A stretch of DNA of 64,000 nt from QHXQ01 sp036389395 (GCA_036389395.1 DASVPY010000034.1:122552-186551); one strand, 5' to 3'. Counted from the stretch's first letter, positions 47,270-56,450 are shown. The notes: generated by a model not told the origin, from the letters alone. A program made the numbers and translations.

Positions 47270-48312
47270 TGGCTCGGCCCGGCCTTGGTGTAGTCGGTCA
47301 GAGAGGTCTTGTCGCCGAGCACCGCGCCGGGGCCGATCTGGACGGCGCGGCCGACGTGGCAGCCGCGCCCGATGATCACGCCGTCGAGCTGCGCGTCGGC
47401 GTAGACGCGCGTGTGCGCCCAGACGACCGCGTTCTCGATGCGCGCGCGCTCGTCCACGTAGCAGCCCTGACCCAAGACCGAGTTGACGATCTGCGCGCCC
47501 GGCTTGACGATGCAGCCGTCGGCGATCATCGAGCGGTCGTCCACCTCGGCCGAGGTGGCGAGGTCGAAGTCGCCGCGCCGCTCGACGAGGCGGACGTTCC
47601 CGACCCTGTCCGCGAGCAGGTCGTGGTGGACTTGCAGGTAGCGCGCGGGCGTGCCGATGTCGATCCAGTAGGTCTGGTCGGGGACGTGCGCGTAGAACGG
47701 CTCGCCGCGCTTGAGCAGGTCGGGGAACAGCCCGTACTCGAACGAGTAGTTCTCGCCTTCGGGCACGAGATCAAGCAGGCGCGGCTCAAGGACGTAAGTG
47801 CCGGCGTTGATCGTGTTGACGGAGCACTCTTCGGGCTTGGGCTTCTCAAGGAAGCGGCGCACGCGCCCGTCCTCTTCGGTCTCGACCAGCCCGTAGGCGA
47901 GCGGGTTCTCGACGGGCGCGAGCACGATGGTCGCCGCCGCCTGGCGCGCCTCGTGCTCGCGCAGCACGGCGCTCAGATCGAGGTCGGTCAGGATGTCGCC
48001 GTTGAAGACGACCGTGCGCTCGCGCAGCAGTTGTTCGGCGAACTTGTACGCGCCGGCCGTGCCCATCGGCTGCGGCTCGGTCGTGTACCTGATCTTGACG
48101 CCGTACTCCGAGCCGTCGCCCAAGAGTTGCTCGATCTTGAACGGCTGGTAGGAGAGCGAGAGCGTGATGTTGGTGATGCCGGCGCGGCGCAGCGTGTCGA
48201 GCTGGTAGAGCAGGAACGGGCGGTTGCAGATCGGCACGACCGGCTTGGGCGTGTAGACCGTCAGCGGGCGCAGGCGCGTGCCCTTGCCCCCGGCAAGAAT
48301 CAGTGCTTGCAT
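47266..48312 (-). CDS. Sugar-nucleotide pyrophosphorylase (mannose-1-phosphate guanylyltransferase-like)
   Basis: 348 residues from the ATG at 48312. MQALILAGGKGTRLRPLT is the nucleotidyltransferase signature; PKPVVPICNRPFLLYQL and the VFNGDILTDLDL metal site follow. The C-terminal 100 residues have the left-handed beta-helix pattern with repeats such as GCIVKPGAQI and GRGCHVGRAVQIG. It makes a nucleotide sugar from hexose 1-phosphate, the product of the mutase encoded in the overlapping downstream gene. The two-gene operon likely supplies activated sugar for glycans. Confidence 0.92.
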   Translation of the reverse strand: MQALILAGGKGTRLRPLTVYTPKPVVPICNRPFLLYQLDTLRRAGITNITLSLSYQPFKIEQLLGDGSEYGVKIRYTTEPQPMGTAGAYKFAEQLLRERTVVFNGDILTDLDLSAVLREHEARQAAATIVLAPVENPLAYGLVETEEDGRVRRFLEKPKPEECSVNTINAGTYVLEPRLLDLVPEGENYSFEYGLFPDLLKRGEPFYAHVPDQTYWIDIGTPARYLQVHHDLLADRVGNVRLVERRGDFDLATSAEVDDRSMIADGCIVKPGAQIVNSVLGQGCYVDERARIENAVVWAHTRVYADAQLDGVIIGRGCHVGRAVQIGPGAVLGDKTSLTDYTKAGPSQ

Positions 48313-48370
48313 GACGAGACAGAAACCGTGCTTGGTGTTCGGAGCTTTGCGCTCAACCCGCGCGCACGCG

Positions 48371-48399
48371 AGTCTAGCACTCGCGCACCGCGCTTTCAA
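48371..48399 (-). promoter_or_regulatory. Candidate promoter of the pyrophosphorylase-mutase operon
   Basis: Minus strand TTGAAA, a 17-base spacer and TAGACT. It diverges from the promoter at 48424-48451, whose -35 is only 25 bases away. Confidence 0.5.
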
Positions 48400-48423
48400 C
48401 GCAGCCCGCGCCGAAGCCCTTGC

Positions 48424-48451
48424 TTGACACCCCTTGGTGCGAACGTATAAT
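48424..48451 (+). promoter_or_regulatory. Perfect-consensus sigma-70 promoter of the thiolase operon
   Basis: TTGACA, 16 bases and TATAAT. The start point near 48458 coincides with the first base of the GACGAGT-type hairpin, so the mRNA should begin with that hairpin. Confidence 0.85.
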
Positions 48452-48456
48452 CGAAA

Positions 48457-48534
48457 GAACAGTGACAAGTGACGAGTGACGAGTGACAAGTTAAAGCTCG
48501 TCTTCTGCTTGTCACACGGCACTCGTCACTGTTC
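48457..48534. repeat. Inverted repeat, heptad GACGAGT, in the thiolase 5' untranslated region
   Basis: The outer ends GAACAGTGAC and GTCACTGTTC pair perfectly. The left arm is four GACRAGT units; the right arm is less regular. A Shine-Dalgarno (GAGGT) lies after the hairpin and ahead of the ATG at 48549. Confidence 0.9.
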
Positions 48535-48548
48535 TTCGAGGTGCAATC

Positions 48549-49736
<1,188 letters not shown>

Positions 49737-49745
49737 GCGGGATGA

Positions 49746-49829
49746 TTAACACGAAGACGCGAAGGCGGCAGGGCGCTGAATGAAATGCCGTTAGCTGTTC
49801 TCTTTGAGTCTTGGTGTCTTAGTGTTTAA
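49746..49829. repeat. Inverted repeat, AACACGAAGACGCGAAGG type, between thiolase and dehydrogenase genes
   Basis: TTAACACGAAGACGCGAAGG (49746-49765) is matched by the reverse complement of CTTTGAGTCTTGGTGTCTTA and the following GTGTTTAA (49802-49829). The internal period is 8 or 9 bases, unlike the heptad elements. Confidence 0.8.
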
Positions 49830-49851
49830 GTTTTTTTCGGAGACGTGAAGC

Positions 49852-50706
49852 GTGGCTGAAGTGATCGGCGTCATCGGCGCGGGCACGATGGGCAACGGCA
49901 TCGCGCAGGTGTGCGCGCGCGCCGGCTACCAAGTCGTCTTGCGCGACGTGGCGGAAGAGTTCTTGGCGCGCGGGCTGCGGGCCATTGATCGCAGCCTGCA
50001 ACGCGACGTGGACAAGGCGCGGCTCGGCGAAGACGAGAAGCGCGCCGTCGTCGCGCGCATACAGGCGACGACCGACCTCGGCGCGCTCGCCGACGCGCAG
50101 TTCGTCGTCGAAGCCGCGCCGGAGAACGAAGCAATCAAGACCGAAATCTTCCGCGCGCTTGACGAGTTGACCGGCGCGGGCGCGATCCTCGCGTCGAACA
50201 CTTCGTCCATCTCGATCACGAAGCTGGGCGCGGCCACGCGCCGCCCCGACCGCGTCATCGGGATGCACTTCATGAACCCCGTGCCCGTCATGAAGCTGGT
50301 CGAGGTCATCCGCGGTCTGGCCACGTCCGACGAGACCTACGCGCGCACGCGCGAGTTGTGCGACCGGCTCGGCAAGACGGCGTTGGAGTGCAACGACTCG
50401 CCGGGCTTCGTCTCGAACCGCGTCCTGATGCCCATGATCAACGAGGCGGTCTTCGCGCTCCACGAGGGCGTGGCCACGCCCGAGGCGATTGACGGCATCA
50501 TGAAACTCGGCATGAACCACCCGATGGGCCCGCTCACGCTCGCCGACTTCATCGGCCTCGACGTGTGTCTCGCCATCCTCAACGTCCTGCACGCGGAGTT
50601 GGGCGACCCGAAGTACCGCCCCTGCCCGCTGCTCAAGAAGTACGTCGCCGCCGGCTGGCTCGGCCGCAAGACCGGCCGCGGGTTTTACGAATACGGGGAC
50701 GGATGA
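49852..50706 (+). CDS. 3-hydroxybutyryl-CoA dehydrogenase
   Basis: 284 residues from a GTG start. The NAD Rossmann motif is GVIGAGTMGNGIAQVCARAG. SNTSSISITKLG and GMHFMNPVPVMKLVE contain the catalytic Ser/His region, and DSPGFVSNRVLMPMINEAV starts the C-terminal domain. It oxidises or reduces 3-hydroxybutyryl/acetoacetyl-CoA. It follows the thiolase in the same operon, and etfBA lies 7.6 kb downstream in the same direction. Confidence 0.95.
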   Translation: MAEVIGVIGAGTMGNGIAQVCARAGYQVVLRDVAEEFLARGLRAIDRSLQRDVDKARLGEDEKRAVVARIQATTDLGALADAQFVVEAAPENEAIKTEIFRALDELTGAGAILASNTSSISITKLGAATRRPDRVIGMHFMNPVPVMKLVEVIRGLATSDETYARTRELCDRLGKTALECNDSPGFVSNRVLMPMINEAVFALHEGVATPEAIDGIMKLGMNHPMGPLTLADFIGLDVCLAILNVLHAELGDPKYRPCPLLKKYVAAGWLGRKTGRGFYEYGDG

Positions 50707-50712
50707 AGAGAA

Positions 50713-50820
50713 GGGAGGAGTCAGGAGTCGGAACCCGGAAGCCAGAATGGAAAAGCTGGCCTCTCGTCTTCCTGTCTTCCGGTTCATCCTTCCGGCTTCT
50801 GACTCCTGACTCCTGACTCA
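50713..50820. repeat. Inverted repeat, AGTCAGG heptad type
   Basis: GGAGTCAGGAGTCGG (50717-50731) and further units pair with the CTTCTGACTCCTGACTCCTG series (50796-50815). The loop is about 60 bases. It ends six bases before the next ATG, and no Shine-Dalgarno is present there. Confidence 0.88.
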
Positions 50821-50826
50821 TGCTTT

Positions 50827-52104
50827 ATGAAAAACTATCAGCAAGTCCACTGTCAGCGTTGCCGGGCGGCGAACCCGCTGGGCGAGGAGTTGTGCGGCCA
50901 GTGCGGGACGCGTCTGATGCTGGTGGTCGAGCCGGCGAGCCTGCGCTTCGAGGAGGACGCGCTGGCGACGGGGCAGGCCGAGGGCGTCGTGGCCGAGCGC
51001 CTGTCGCTGATGGAGAACAACCTCACGCGCGTCCTCGGCCACCTTGAGCGCAGCACCGACCTGCTCACCAAGCAGGCGCAGATCGTCACCAAGGAGCACA
51101 CGCTGCTCGAAGCCCTGATCGAGTTGTTGAGTGAGGCGGGCGTGATCGACGTGCGCGAACTGGTGCGCCGCTGGGAGGCGAACGCGACGCGCTCGGCCGA
51201 AGACGAGCGGCAGAAGAAGCTGCGCGCCGACGTGTGCGAGACCATCGTGCGCGCCTACAGCGGGCGCGAGGCGCAGCAGTTCGCGCAACTCGTCAAAGAA
51301 GGCTTCGCCGCCTTCAACGAGCGGCAGATTGACGAGGGCTGGCGACTCTTGGAGCGCGCGGCGGCGCTCGCCCCGCGCAACGCCCCGCTCAACGAGCTGC
51401 TCGCGCGGCAGTTCTTTCAAGAGGGCAAGCTGACGCTCGCGCGCAGCTACATGGAGCGCGCCTACGCCGCCGCGCCGCAGAACGCCGGCTCGTGCCTGAT
51501 GCTCGCCGTCGCGTACGGCGAAGAGGGCGACGCCGCGGGCGCGCTGGCGCTGCTCGACGCGACCGAGCGGCTGGGCGGCGCGTCGCCGTTCGCCGTCAAC
51601 TACGTGCGCGGGCGGCTGCACGCACACGCCGGCCGCTGGCGCGACGCACTCGCCGCCTTCAAGCGCGCGCTGGCCGCGCGCGCCGCGCCCGAAACGCACT
51701 ACGCCGTCGCGCTCGCCGCCTACCTGCTCAAACACCTCAAGCTGGCCGACGCGCACTTACACAAGGCGCTCGCGCTCGACGCCAAGTACGCCGCCGCGCT
51801 GAACCTGCTCGGTCTCGTCCGCCGCAAGTCGGGCGACGCCGCGGGCGCGCGCAACGCCTTCGCGCAGGCCCGCGCCTTGGCCGGTGGCAAAAAAGATGCC
51901 GCGCCGACCAAAACCGCGGCCCAAGCGAAAGCCGCGACTCAGGCGAAGGACGCGGCGCAAGGCAAGGGCGGCGCAGGCCGCGCGCCACGCTACAGCGACG
52001 AACTGCTGCTGCAAACGTTCTTCGGCGGCGACCCGGCCCAGCGCCGCCGCCTGCTGACCGGCGGCGATGAACGGCTCGTCGCCCTGCTCTTTACGGAAGC
52101 CTGA
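50827..52104 (+). CDS. Zinc-ribbon and TPR-repeat protein of unknown function
   Basis: 425 residues. The N-terminus has a four-Cys zinc ribbon, CQRCRAANPLGEELCGQCG (residues 9-27). A coiled-coil-like segment (about 60-115) is followed by TPR-type repeats from about 150 to 350 (FAAFNERQIDEGWRLLERA, ALLDATERLGG, AAFKRALAARAAPETHYAVA, ALDAKYAAALNLLGLVRRKSG), an Ala/Lys linker and a short C-terminal helix region. Probably a scaffold; partner unknown. It lies between the 3-hydroxyacyl-CoA dehydrogenase and the fab operon promoter. No signal peptide, so cytoplasmic. Confidence 0.75.
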   Translation: MKNYQQVHCQRCRAANPLGEELCGQCGTRLMLVVEPASLRFEEDALATGQAEGVVAERLSLMENNLTRVLGHLERSTDLLTKQAQIVTKEHTLLEALIELLSEAGVIDVRELVRRWEANATRSAEDERQKKLRADVCETIVRAYSGREAQQFAQLVKEGFAAFNERQIDEGWRLLERAAALAPRNAPLNELLARQFFQEGKLTLARSYMERAYAAAPQNAGSCLMLAVAYGEEGDAAGALALLDATERLGGASPFAVNYVRGRLHAHAGRWRDALAAFKRALAARAAPETHYAVALAAYLLKHLKLADAHLHKALALDAKYAAALNLLGLVRRKSGDAAGARNAFAQARALAGGKKDAAPTKTAAQAKAATQAKDAAQGKGGAGRAPRYSDELLLQTFFGGDPAQRRRLLTGGDERLVALLFTEA

Positions 52105-52106
52105 AT

Positions 52107-52211
52107 CGCTCAAGCCTCCGTGCGTCCTCTGTGGCCTCTGTGCCTCTGTGGTGAATCTGGTCACAGCGGCGTTCACCACCGAGACACAGAAGGTAGCACG
52201 GAGGCTTGCGC
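52107..52211. repeat. Compact CACAGAGG-type inverted repeat, MITE-like
   Basis: 105 bases. The left arm runs from GCTCAAGCCTCCGTGC to CTCTGTGGTGAA (52155); the right arm from TTCACCACCGAGACACAG (52172) to GCACGGAGGCTTGCG. Outer ends pair over about 17 bases. It uses the same two boundary motifs as the GxxExxY cassette, but with inside and outside exchanged. Confidence 0.88.
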
Positions 52212-52245
52212 GATTTAAGCCGTTGCGGAAAGTTTCGGCCGCGCG

Positions 52246-52273
52246 TTGACAGGCGCGGGTGGCCCGCTATAAT
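52246..52273 (+). promoter_or_regulatory. Perfect-consensus sigma-70 promoter of the yceD-rpmF-fab operon
   Basis: TTGACA, 16 bases and TATAAT, 59 bases ahead of the yceD ATG. It is 35 bases after the repeat at 52107-52211. Confidence 0.88.
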
Positions 52274-52331
52274 TGCCCTTTTGCGCGCGGCCGCGCAAAA
52301 ACGGCGGGCCGCGCCTGTGGGGTACTCGGCA

Positions 52332-52856
52332 ATGCAGATCGACATCGAGCCGCTGCCCGAAACGGGCCGGCCCTTCGCGCACACTTACGCCCCGGCCGAG
52401 CTATCGCTCGAAGACGAGCGCGCGCGCCTGCGCGGCGACGTGCGGGTCGCCGGGCACGCCCGCCGCAAGGGGCGGCGCGTCCAGGTCGCCGGCACGGTCG
52501 AGACCGAGGTCGAGGTCAACTGCGACCGCTGTCTCGCGCCCGTCAACGTCCCCCTGCGCGCCGAGTTCGACGTGAGCTATGAACCGGCCGAAGCCGCCGA
52601 GGCGGACGAGCACGCCGAGTTGCACGACGAAGACCTGGCGGCCTCCGTCTACGAGGGCGACCGACTCGACGTGGACGAACTGGTGCGCGAACAAATCATG
52701 CTGGCGCTGCCGGCGCGCAGCCTCTGCCGCGAAGCGTGCCGCGGCTTGTGCCCGACCTGCGGGCAGGACTTGAACGCGCAGGCCTGCGCCTGTGAACAGA
52801 AAGAGATCGATCCCCGCTGGGCCGGTCTCGCAGCGATCAAAAGCAGTGACGAGTGA
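52332..52856 (+). CDS. yceD: YceD/DUF177 family protein
   Basis: 174 residues from the ATG at 52332; an upstream in-frame GTG at 52206 would precede the promoter. Members are linked to 23S rRNA accumulation and nearly always precede rpmF, as here. The pattern CDRCLAPVNVPL near residue 58 and the C-terminal cysteines (CREACRGLCPTCGQDLN) are typical. The final SDE and stop codon lie in the GACGAGT-type repeat that fills the spacer to rpmF. Confidence 0.88.
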   Translation: MQIDIEPLPETGRPFAHTYAPAELSLEDERARLRGDVRVAGHARRKGRRVQVAGTVETEVEVNCDRCLAPVNVPLRAEFDVSYEPAEAAEADEHAELHDEDLAASVYEGDRLDVDELVREQIMLALPARSLCREACRGLCPTCGQDLNAQACACEQKEIDPRWAGLAAIKSSDE

Positions 52857-52955
52857 CGAGTGACGAGTGACGAGTTAAAAACTTTGTCTTGCTCGTCACC
52901 CGTCACTCGTCACTCGTCACTGTTTTATTGCTTGTCACTTATCACTCGTCACTGT
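52845..52955. repeat. Inverted repeat, heptad GTGACGA, overlapping the end of yceD
   Basis: The left arm (52845-52876) is an unbroken run of AGTGACG heptads. There are two complementary right arms, 52891-52921 and 52929-52953, so two alternative hairpins are possible. The yceD stop is inside the left arm. AAGGAG for rpmF follows the element. Confidence 0.93.
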
Positions 52956-52970
52956 ATTTAAGGAGCTATC

Positions 52971-53156
52971 ATGCCGAATCCGAAACGTCGTCATTCAAAA
53001 GCGCGCACGGGCAAGCGCCGGGCGCACGACGCGCTGCGCGCGCCGCAGACCACGCCCTGCCCGAACTGCCAGGAGCCGCGCCTGCCGCACCGCGTCTGCC
53101 CGAAGTGCGGGCACTACAAGGGGCGCGAGGTCGTGCGCGTCGAGCAGGAAGCGTAA
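52971..53156 (+). CDS. rpmF: 50S ribosomal protein L32
   Basis: 61 residues. MPNPKRRHSKARTGKRRAHD is the standard basic N-terminus, and the zinc-binding cysteines are complete (CPNC and CPKC, 11 residues between). A good AAGGAG lies 9 bases before the ATG. Its position between yceD and plsX is conserved in many bacteria and couples ribosome and membrane lipid production. Confidence 0.97.
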   Translation: MPNPKRRHSKARTGKRRAHDALRAPQTTPCPNCQEPRLPHRVCPKCGHYKGREVVRVEQEA

Positions 53157-53161
53157 GAAAG

Positions 53162-53210
53162 ACAGTTTTCAATTTTCAGCCTTCGCCATCAACTGAAAAC
53201 TGAAAACTGT
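53162..53210. repeat. Short inverted repeat, heptad ACTGAAA
   Basis: ACAGTTTTCAATTTTCAG (53163-53180) pairs with CTGAAAACTGAAAACTGT (53193-53210), with a 12-base loop. The most compact element in the window, between rpmF and plsX. Confidence 0.88.
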
Positions 53211-53218
53211 CCGGCGAG

Positions 53219-54283
53219 ATGAAGACCGAGCCAACACTGACGGGCAAGGTCGTCGTGGACGCGATGGGCAGCGACCACGCGCCGCACCCTGAGATTGACG
53301 GGGCGCTGGCGGCGGCGCGCGACTTCGGCGTCGGCGTCGTGCTCGTCGGCCAGCCCGAACGGGTCGAGCCGGAGTTGCGCCGCTGCGGCTGGCGGCGGCA
53401 GGGCGACCGCGGCGTCGAGCTGGTCGAAGCGGCCGAAGTGATCGGCATGGACGAGCCGGTCGCCGCGGCCGTGCGGCGCAAGCGCAAAAGCTCTCTGCGC
53501 GTCGGCGCGCGGCTCGTCGCCGAAGGGCTGGCGGACGGCTTCGTCTCGGCGGGCAACACCGGCGCGGCGATGGCGACCGCGAAGATGGTTCTTGGGATGC
53601 TGCCCGGCGTGGATCGCCCCGCGCTCGCCGCGCTCGTCCCGACCAAGGCGCACAAGCCCGTGCTGCTGCTCGACGTGGGCGCGAACTCGGACTGCAAGCC
53701 GCACCACATGGCGCAGTTCGCCGTCATGGGCGACGCCTACGCCCGCGCCGTGCTCGGCGTCGCGCGCCCCAGCGTCGGCTTGATGTCCATCGGCGAGGAG
53801 GAGGCGAAGGGCAGCGCCTTGACGAAGGAAGCGTTCCCGCTTTTGCGCGAGCTGGCGAGTCTGAACTTCGTCGGCAACGTCGAGGGGCGCGACGTGTTCA
53901 CGGGCCAGGTGGACGTGATCATCACGGACGGGTTCACGGGTAACGTCATGCTGAAACTGTCCGAGGGCTTGCAGGACGCGGTCGTCTCGATGATCCGGCG
54001 CGAGCTGTCGGCGTCGGCGATTACGAAAGCGGGCGCGGTGCTGGCGCGGCCCGCGTTCCAGCGTCTGAAGAAGAAGCTGGACTATTCGGAGTACGGCGGC
54101 GCGCCGCTCCTCGGCGTGCAGCGCATCGTCGTGGTCGGGCACGGCAGCTCGAACGCGCGCGCGATCCGCAACGCCGTCCGCATCGTCAAAGAGTTCTCCG
54201 AGCGCGGCGCGGGCGCGCGCATCCAGCGCGGCGTCGCCGAGACGCACGCGCGTGAGCAGGAACTGTTAGAGATCAGAGGTTAG
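53219..54283 (+). CDS. plsX: Phosphate acyltransferase PlsX
   Basis: Converts acyl-ACP and phosphate to acyl-phosphate for phospholipid synthesis. 354 residues with VVVDAMGSDHAPHPEIDGA, VSAGNTGAAMATAK, LLDVGANSDCKPHHMAQFA, VGLMSIGEEEAKG, IITDGFTGNVMLKLSEG and VVGHGSSNARAIRNAVRI. The last codons (about LEIRG and stop) coincide with GTTAGAG/ATCAGAG heptads of the following repeat, so its C-terminus may have been replaced by the repeat. Confidence 0.96.
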   Translation: MKTEPTLTGKVVVDAMGSDHAPHPEIDGALAAARDFGVGVVLVGQPERVEPELRRCGWRRQGDRGVELVEAAEVIGMDEPVAAAVRRKRKSSLRVGARLVAEGLADGFVSAGNTGAAMATAKMVLGMLPGVDRPALAALVPTKAHKPVLLLDVGANSDCKPHHMAQFAVMGDAYARAVLGVARPSVGLMSIGEEEAKGSALTKEAFPLLRELASLNFVGNVEGRDVFTGQVDVIITDGFTGNVMLKLSEGLQDAVVSMIRRELSASAITKAGAVLARPAFQRLKKKLDYSEYGGAPLLGVQRIVVVGHGSSNARAIRNAVRIVKEFSERGAGARIQRGVAETHAREQELLEIRG

Positions 54284-54390
54284 AGAGCAGAGGTCAGATG
54301 TTAGATGTTAGATGTTAGTCGGAATCGAGCGGGCCGGGTTTCGCGGTAGGTTCTATTAACTAACATCTGACATCTAACATCTGACCTCTG
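54265..54390. repeat. Inverted repeat, heptad GTTAGAT/GTCAGAT, overlapping the end of plsX
   Basis: The left arm runs GTTAGAG, ATCAGAG, GTTAGAG, AGCAGAG, GTCAGAT, GTTAGAT, GTTAGAT, GTTAG in strict register from 54265. The right arm (54355-54390) is the complement. The loop is about 35 bases. The plsX TAG is inside the left arm. Confidence 0.93.
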
Positions 54391-54406
54391 CAACCGGAGG
54401 TTGCTT

Positions 54407-55393
54407 ATGGCGAACGTGAACGCCGGCATCTTGGGCACGGGGCGGGCGTACCCCGAGGGCGTGTTGACCAACGCCGATCTGGAGCGGATGGTGGACACCT
54501 CCGACGAGTGGATCAGGACGCGCACCGGCATCCGCGAGCGCCACCGCGCGGCCGAGGGCGAGTACACTTCGATGTTCGCCGTCCGCGCCGGCCGCCAGGC
54601 CATCGAGCGCGCCAAGATCGATCCGAGCGAGATCGACCTGCTCGTCTGCGCCACCGTCACGCCCGATCAAGTCCTGCCCTCGACCGGCTGCATCGTCCAG
54701 ACCGAACTCGGCGCGCACAAGGCGGCCGCCTTCGATCTGGCCGCCGCCTGCTCCGGCTTCCTCTACGGGCTGACGGTCGCCAACGCGATGATCAAGACGG
54801 GGCAGGCGCGCTACGCCCTGGTCGTCGGCGCGGAACTGCTCACGCGCTACGTGGACTACACCGACCGCTCGACCTGCGTCATCTTCGGCGACGGCGCGGG
54901 CGCGGCCGTGCTCGGCCCGGTCGAAGGCGAGCGCGGCATCCTCGCCACGCGCATCCGCTCGGACGGGCGCTACACCGATCAGCTCTTCGCGCCCGGCGGC
55001 GGCACGCGCATGGGGCTGACGCCCGAATCCTTCGCCGCGGGCGCGCACTACTACAAGATGCGCGGCAACGAACTGTTCAAGGTCGCCGTCCGCTCCATGG
55101 CCGACGTGTCGCGCGAAGTCCTGGAGGCGACCGGCTACGCGGCCGACGACGTGCGCCTCTTCATCCCGCACCAGGCGAACCAGCGCATCACGGACGCCGT
55201 GGCCAACAACCTGAAGGTGGACGCGGGCCGCGTCTACTCCAACATCGAGATGCACGGCAACACCTCGTCCGCCTCGATCCCCATCGCCCTCGACGAGTGC
55301 GTCGAGCAGGGGCGCATGCAGCCGGACGATCTCGTCCTCTTGGCCTCCTTCGGCGGCGGCGTCACGTGGGGCGCGGTGTTGATGCGTTGGTAA
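54407..55393 (+). CDS. fabH: 3-oxoacyl-ACP synthase III
   Basis: Starts fatty-acid synthesis by condensing acetyl-CoA (or another acyl-CoA) with malonyl-ACP. 328 residues from the ATG at 54407, which has GGAGG upstream. Catalytic residues are visible: Cys115 in AAACSGFLYGL, His in PHQANQRI (near 255) and Asn in MHGNTSSAS (near 285). The TSDEWIRTRTGIRERH motif is near the N-terminus. Third gene of the rpmF-plsX-fab cluster. Confidence 0.97.
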   Translation: MANVNAGILGTGRAYPEGVLTNADLERMVDTSDEWIRTRTGIRERHRAAEGEYTSMFAVRAGRQAIERAKIDPSEIDLLVCATVTPDQVLPSTGCIVQTELGAHKAAAFDLAAACSGFLYGLTVANAMIKTGQARYALVVGAELLTRYVDYTDRSTCVIFGDGAGAAVLGPVEGERGILATRIRSDGRYTDQLFAPGGGTRMGLTPESFAAGAHYYKMRGNELFKVAVRSMADVSREVLEATGYAADDVRLFIPHQANQRITDAVANNLKVDAGRVYSNIEMHGNTSSASIPIALDECVEQGRMQPDDLVLLASFGGGVTWGAVLMRW

Positions 55394-55396
55394 GAC

Positions 55397-55514
55397 GTTA
55401 TTGGTTAGTTGTTAACTGTTAGTTGTTATTGGTCGCGCCGACGTAGCGCGCGGCGTTGACCAGAAGAACAATTAACAACTAACCACTAACAATTAACCAA
55501 TAATCAATAACCAA
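55397..55514. repeat. Inverted repeat, heptad GTTAGTT/GTTATTG, with a second hairpin in its loop
   Basis: The left arm (55397-55432) is GTTATTG, GTTAGTT, GTTAACT, GTTAGTT, GTTATTG in perfect register. The right arm (55468-55514) is CAATTAA, CAACTAA, CCACTAA, CAATTAA, CCAATAA. The loop contains GGTCGCGCC and GGCGTTGACC, which can pair. It ends three bases before the fabD ATG. Confidence 0.93.
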
Positions 55515-55517
55515 ACG

Positions 55518-56450
55518 ATGCTCGCTTACATCTTTCCGGGGCAAGGTTCGCAGGCGGTCGGCATGGGGCGCGACCTGGCGGAGCGTTACCCGGCGGCGCG
55601 CGCCGTCTTCGCGGAGGCGGACGAGGCGCTCGGCTTCGCGCTCTCGCGGCTCTGCTTCGAGGGGCCGGCCGAAGAGTTGCAACTGACCGAGAACACGCAG
55701 CCCGCCATCCTGACCACTTCGGTCGCGGCCCTGCGCGCGGCCGAAGCGGAAAGCTACCCCGCGCCCGCCTTCGTCGCCGGGCACAGCCTCGGCGAATACT
55801 CCGCGCTCGTGGCGGCGGGCGCGCTCCCGTTCGCCGCGGCGGTGCGGACGGTGCGCGCGCGCGGGCGCTACATGCAAGAAGCCGTGCCGGTCGGCGTCGG
55901 CGCGATGGCGGCGGTCGTCGGCGCGGAGGAGGAGACGGTGGCGCAGGCCTGCGCCGAGGCCGCGCAGGGCGAGGTGTGCAGCCCCGCGAACATCAACTCG
56001 CCGAAACAGATCGTCATCGCGGGGCACGCCGGGGCGATTGAGCGCGCCGTCGAGTGGCTGAAGGCGCGCGGCGTGCGCAAGGTCTTGAAGCTGAACGTGA
56101 GCGCGCCGTTCCACTGCGCGCTGATGCGCCCGGCGCAGGAGCGCCTGGCGGCCGATCTCGCGCGACTCGAATTCAAAGACCTGCGCGTGCCGCTCGTAAC
56201 GAACGCGGACGCGGCGGTCGTCCGCGACGGCGCAGCGGCGCGCGACGCGCTCGTCCGCCAAGTCTCCGCGCCGGTGCGCTGGCGCGAGTCGGTCGCGCTC
56301 CTGGCCGAGACGCACGGCGTCGAGACGTTCGTCGAACTCGGCCCCGGCAAAGTGCTCGCGGGGTTAGTCCGGCAGACCGCGGCCGAGGCGCGCTGCCTGA
56401 ACGTGGAAGACGCGGCGAGTTTGGCGGCGACGCGGGCGGCGCTCGGCTGA
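55518..56450 (+). CDS. fabD: Malonyl-CoA:ACP malonyltransferase
   Basis: Loads malonyl groups onto acyl carrier protein. 310 residues. FPGQGSQAVGMGRDL opens the protein; the nucleophile is in GHSLGEYSALVAAG (Ser90), the Arg in MQEAV-flanked RARGRYM, and the His in APFHCALM. No Shine-Dalgarno is seen because the repeat arm reaches the start. fabG, which often follows, is missing; acpP comes next. Confidence 0.96.
   Translation: MLAYIFPGQGSQAVGMGRDLAERYPAARAVFAEADEALGFALSRLCFEGPAEELQLTENTQPAILTTSVAALRAAEAESYPAPAFVAGHSLGEYSALVAAGALPFAAAVRTVRARGRYMQEAVPVGVGAMAAVVGAEEETVAQACAEAAQGEVCSPANINSPKQIVIAGHAGAIERAVEWLKARGVRKVLKLNVSAPFHCALMRPAQERLAADLARLEFKDLRVPLVTNADAAVVRDGAAARDALVRQVSAPVRWRESVALLAETHGVETFVELGPGKVLAGLVRQTAAEARCLNVEDAASLAATRAALG

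Noticed and set aside
52845..52955. Tandem heptads mistaken for a CRISPR array
   Set aside because: Units are 7 bases with no spacers, arms are inverted, and no cas gene is present.
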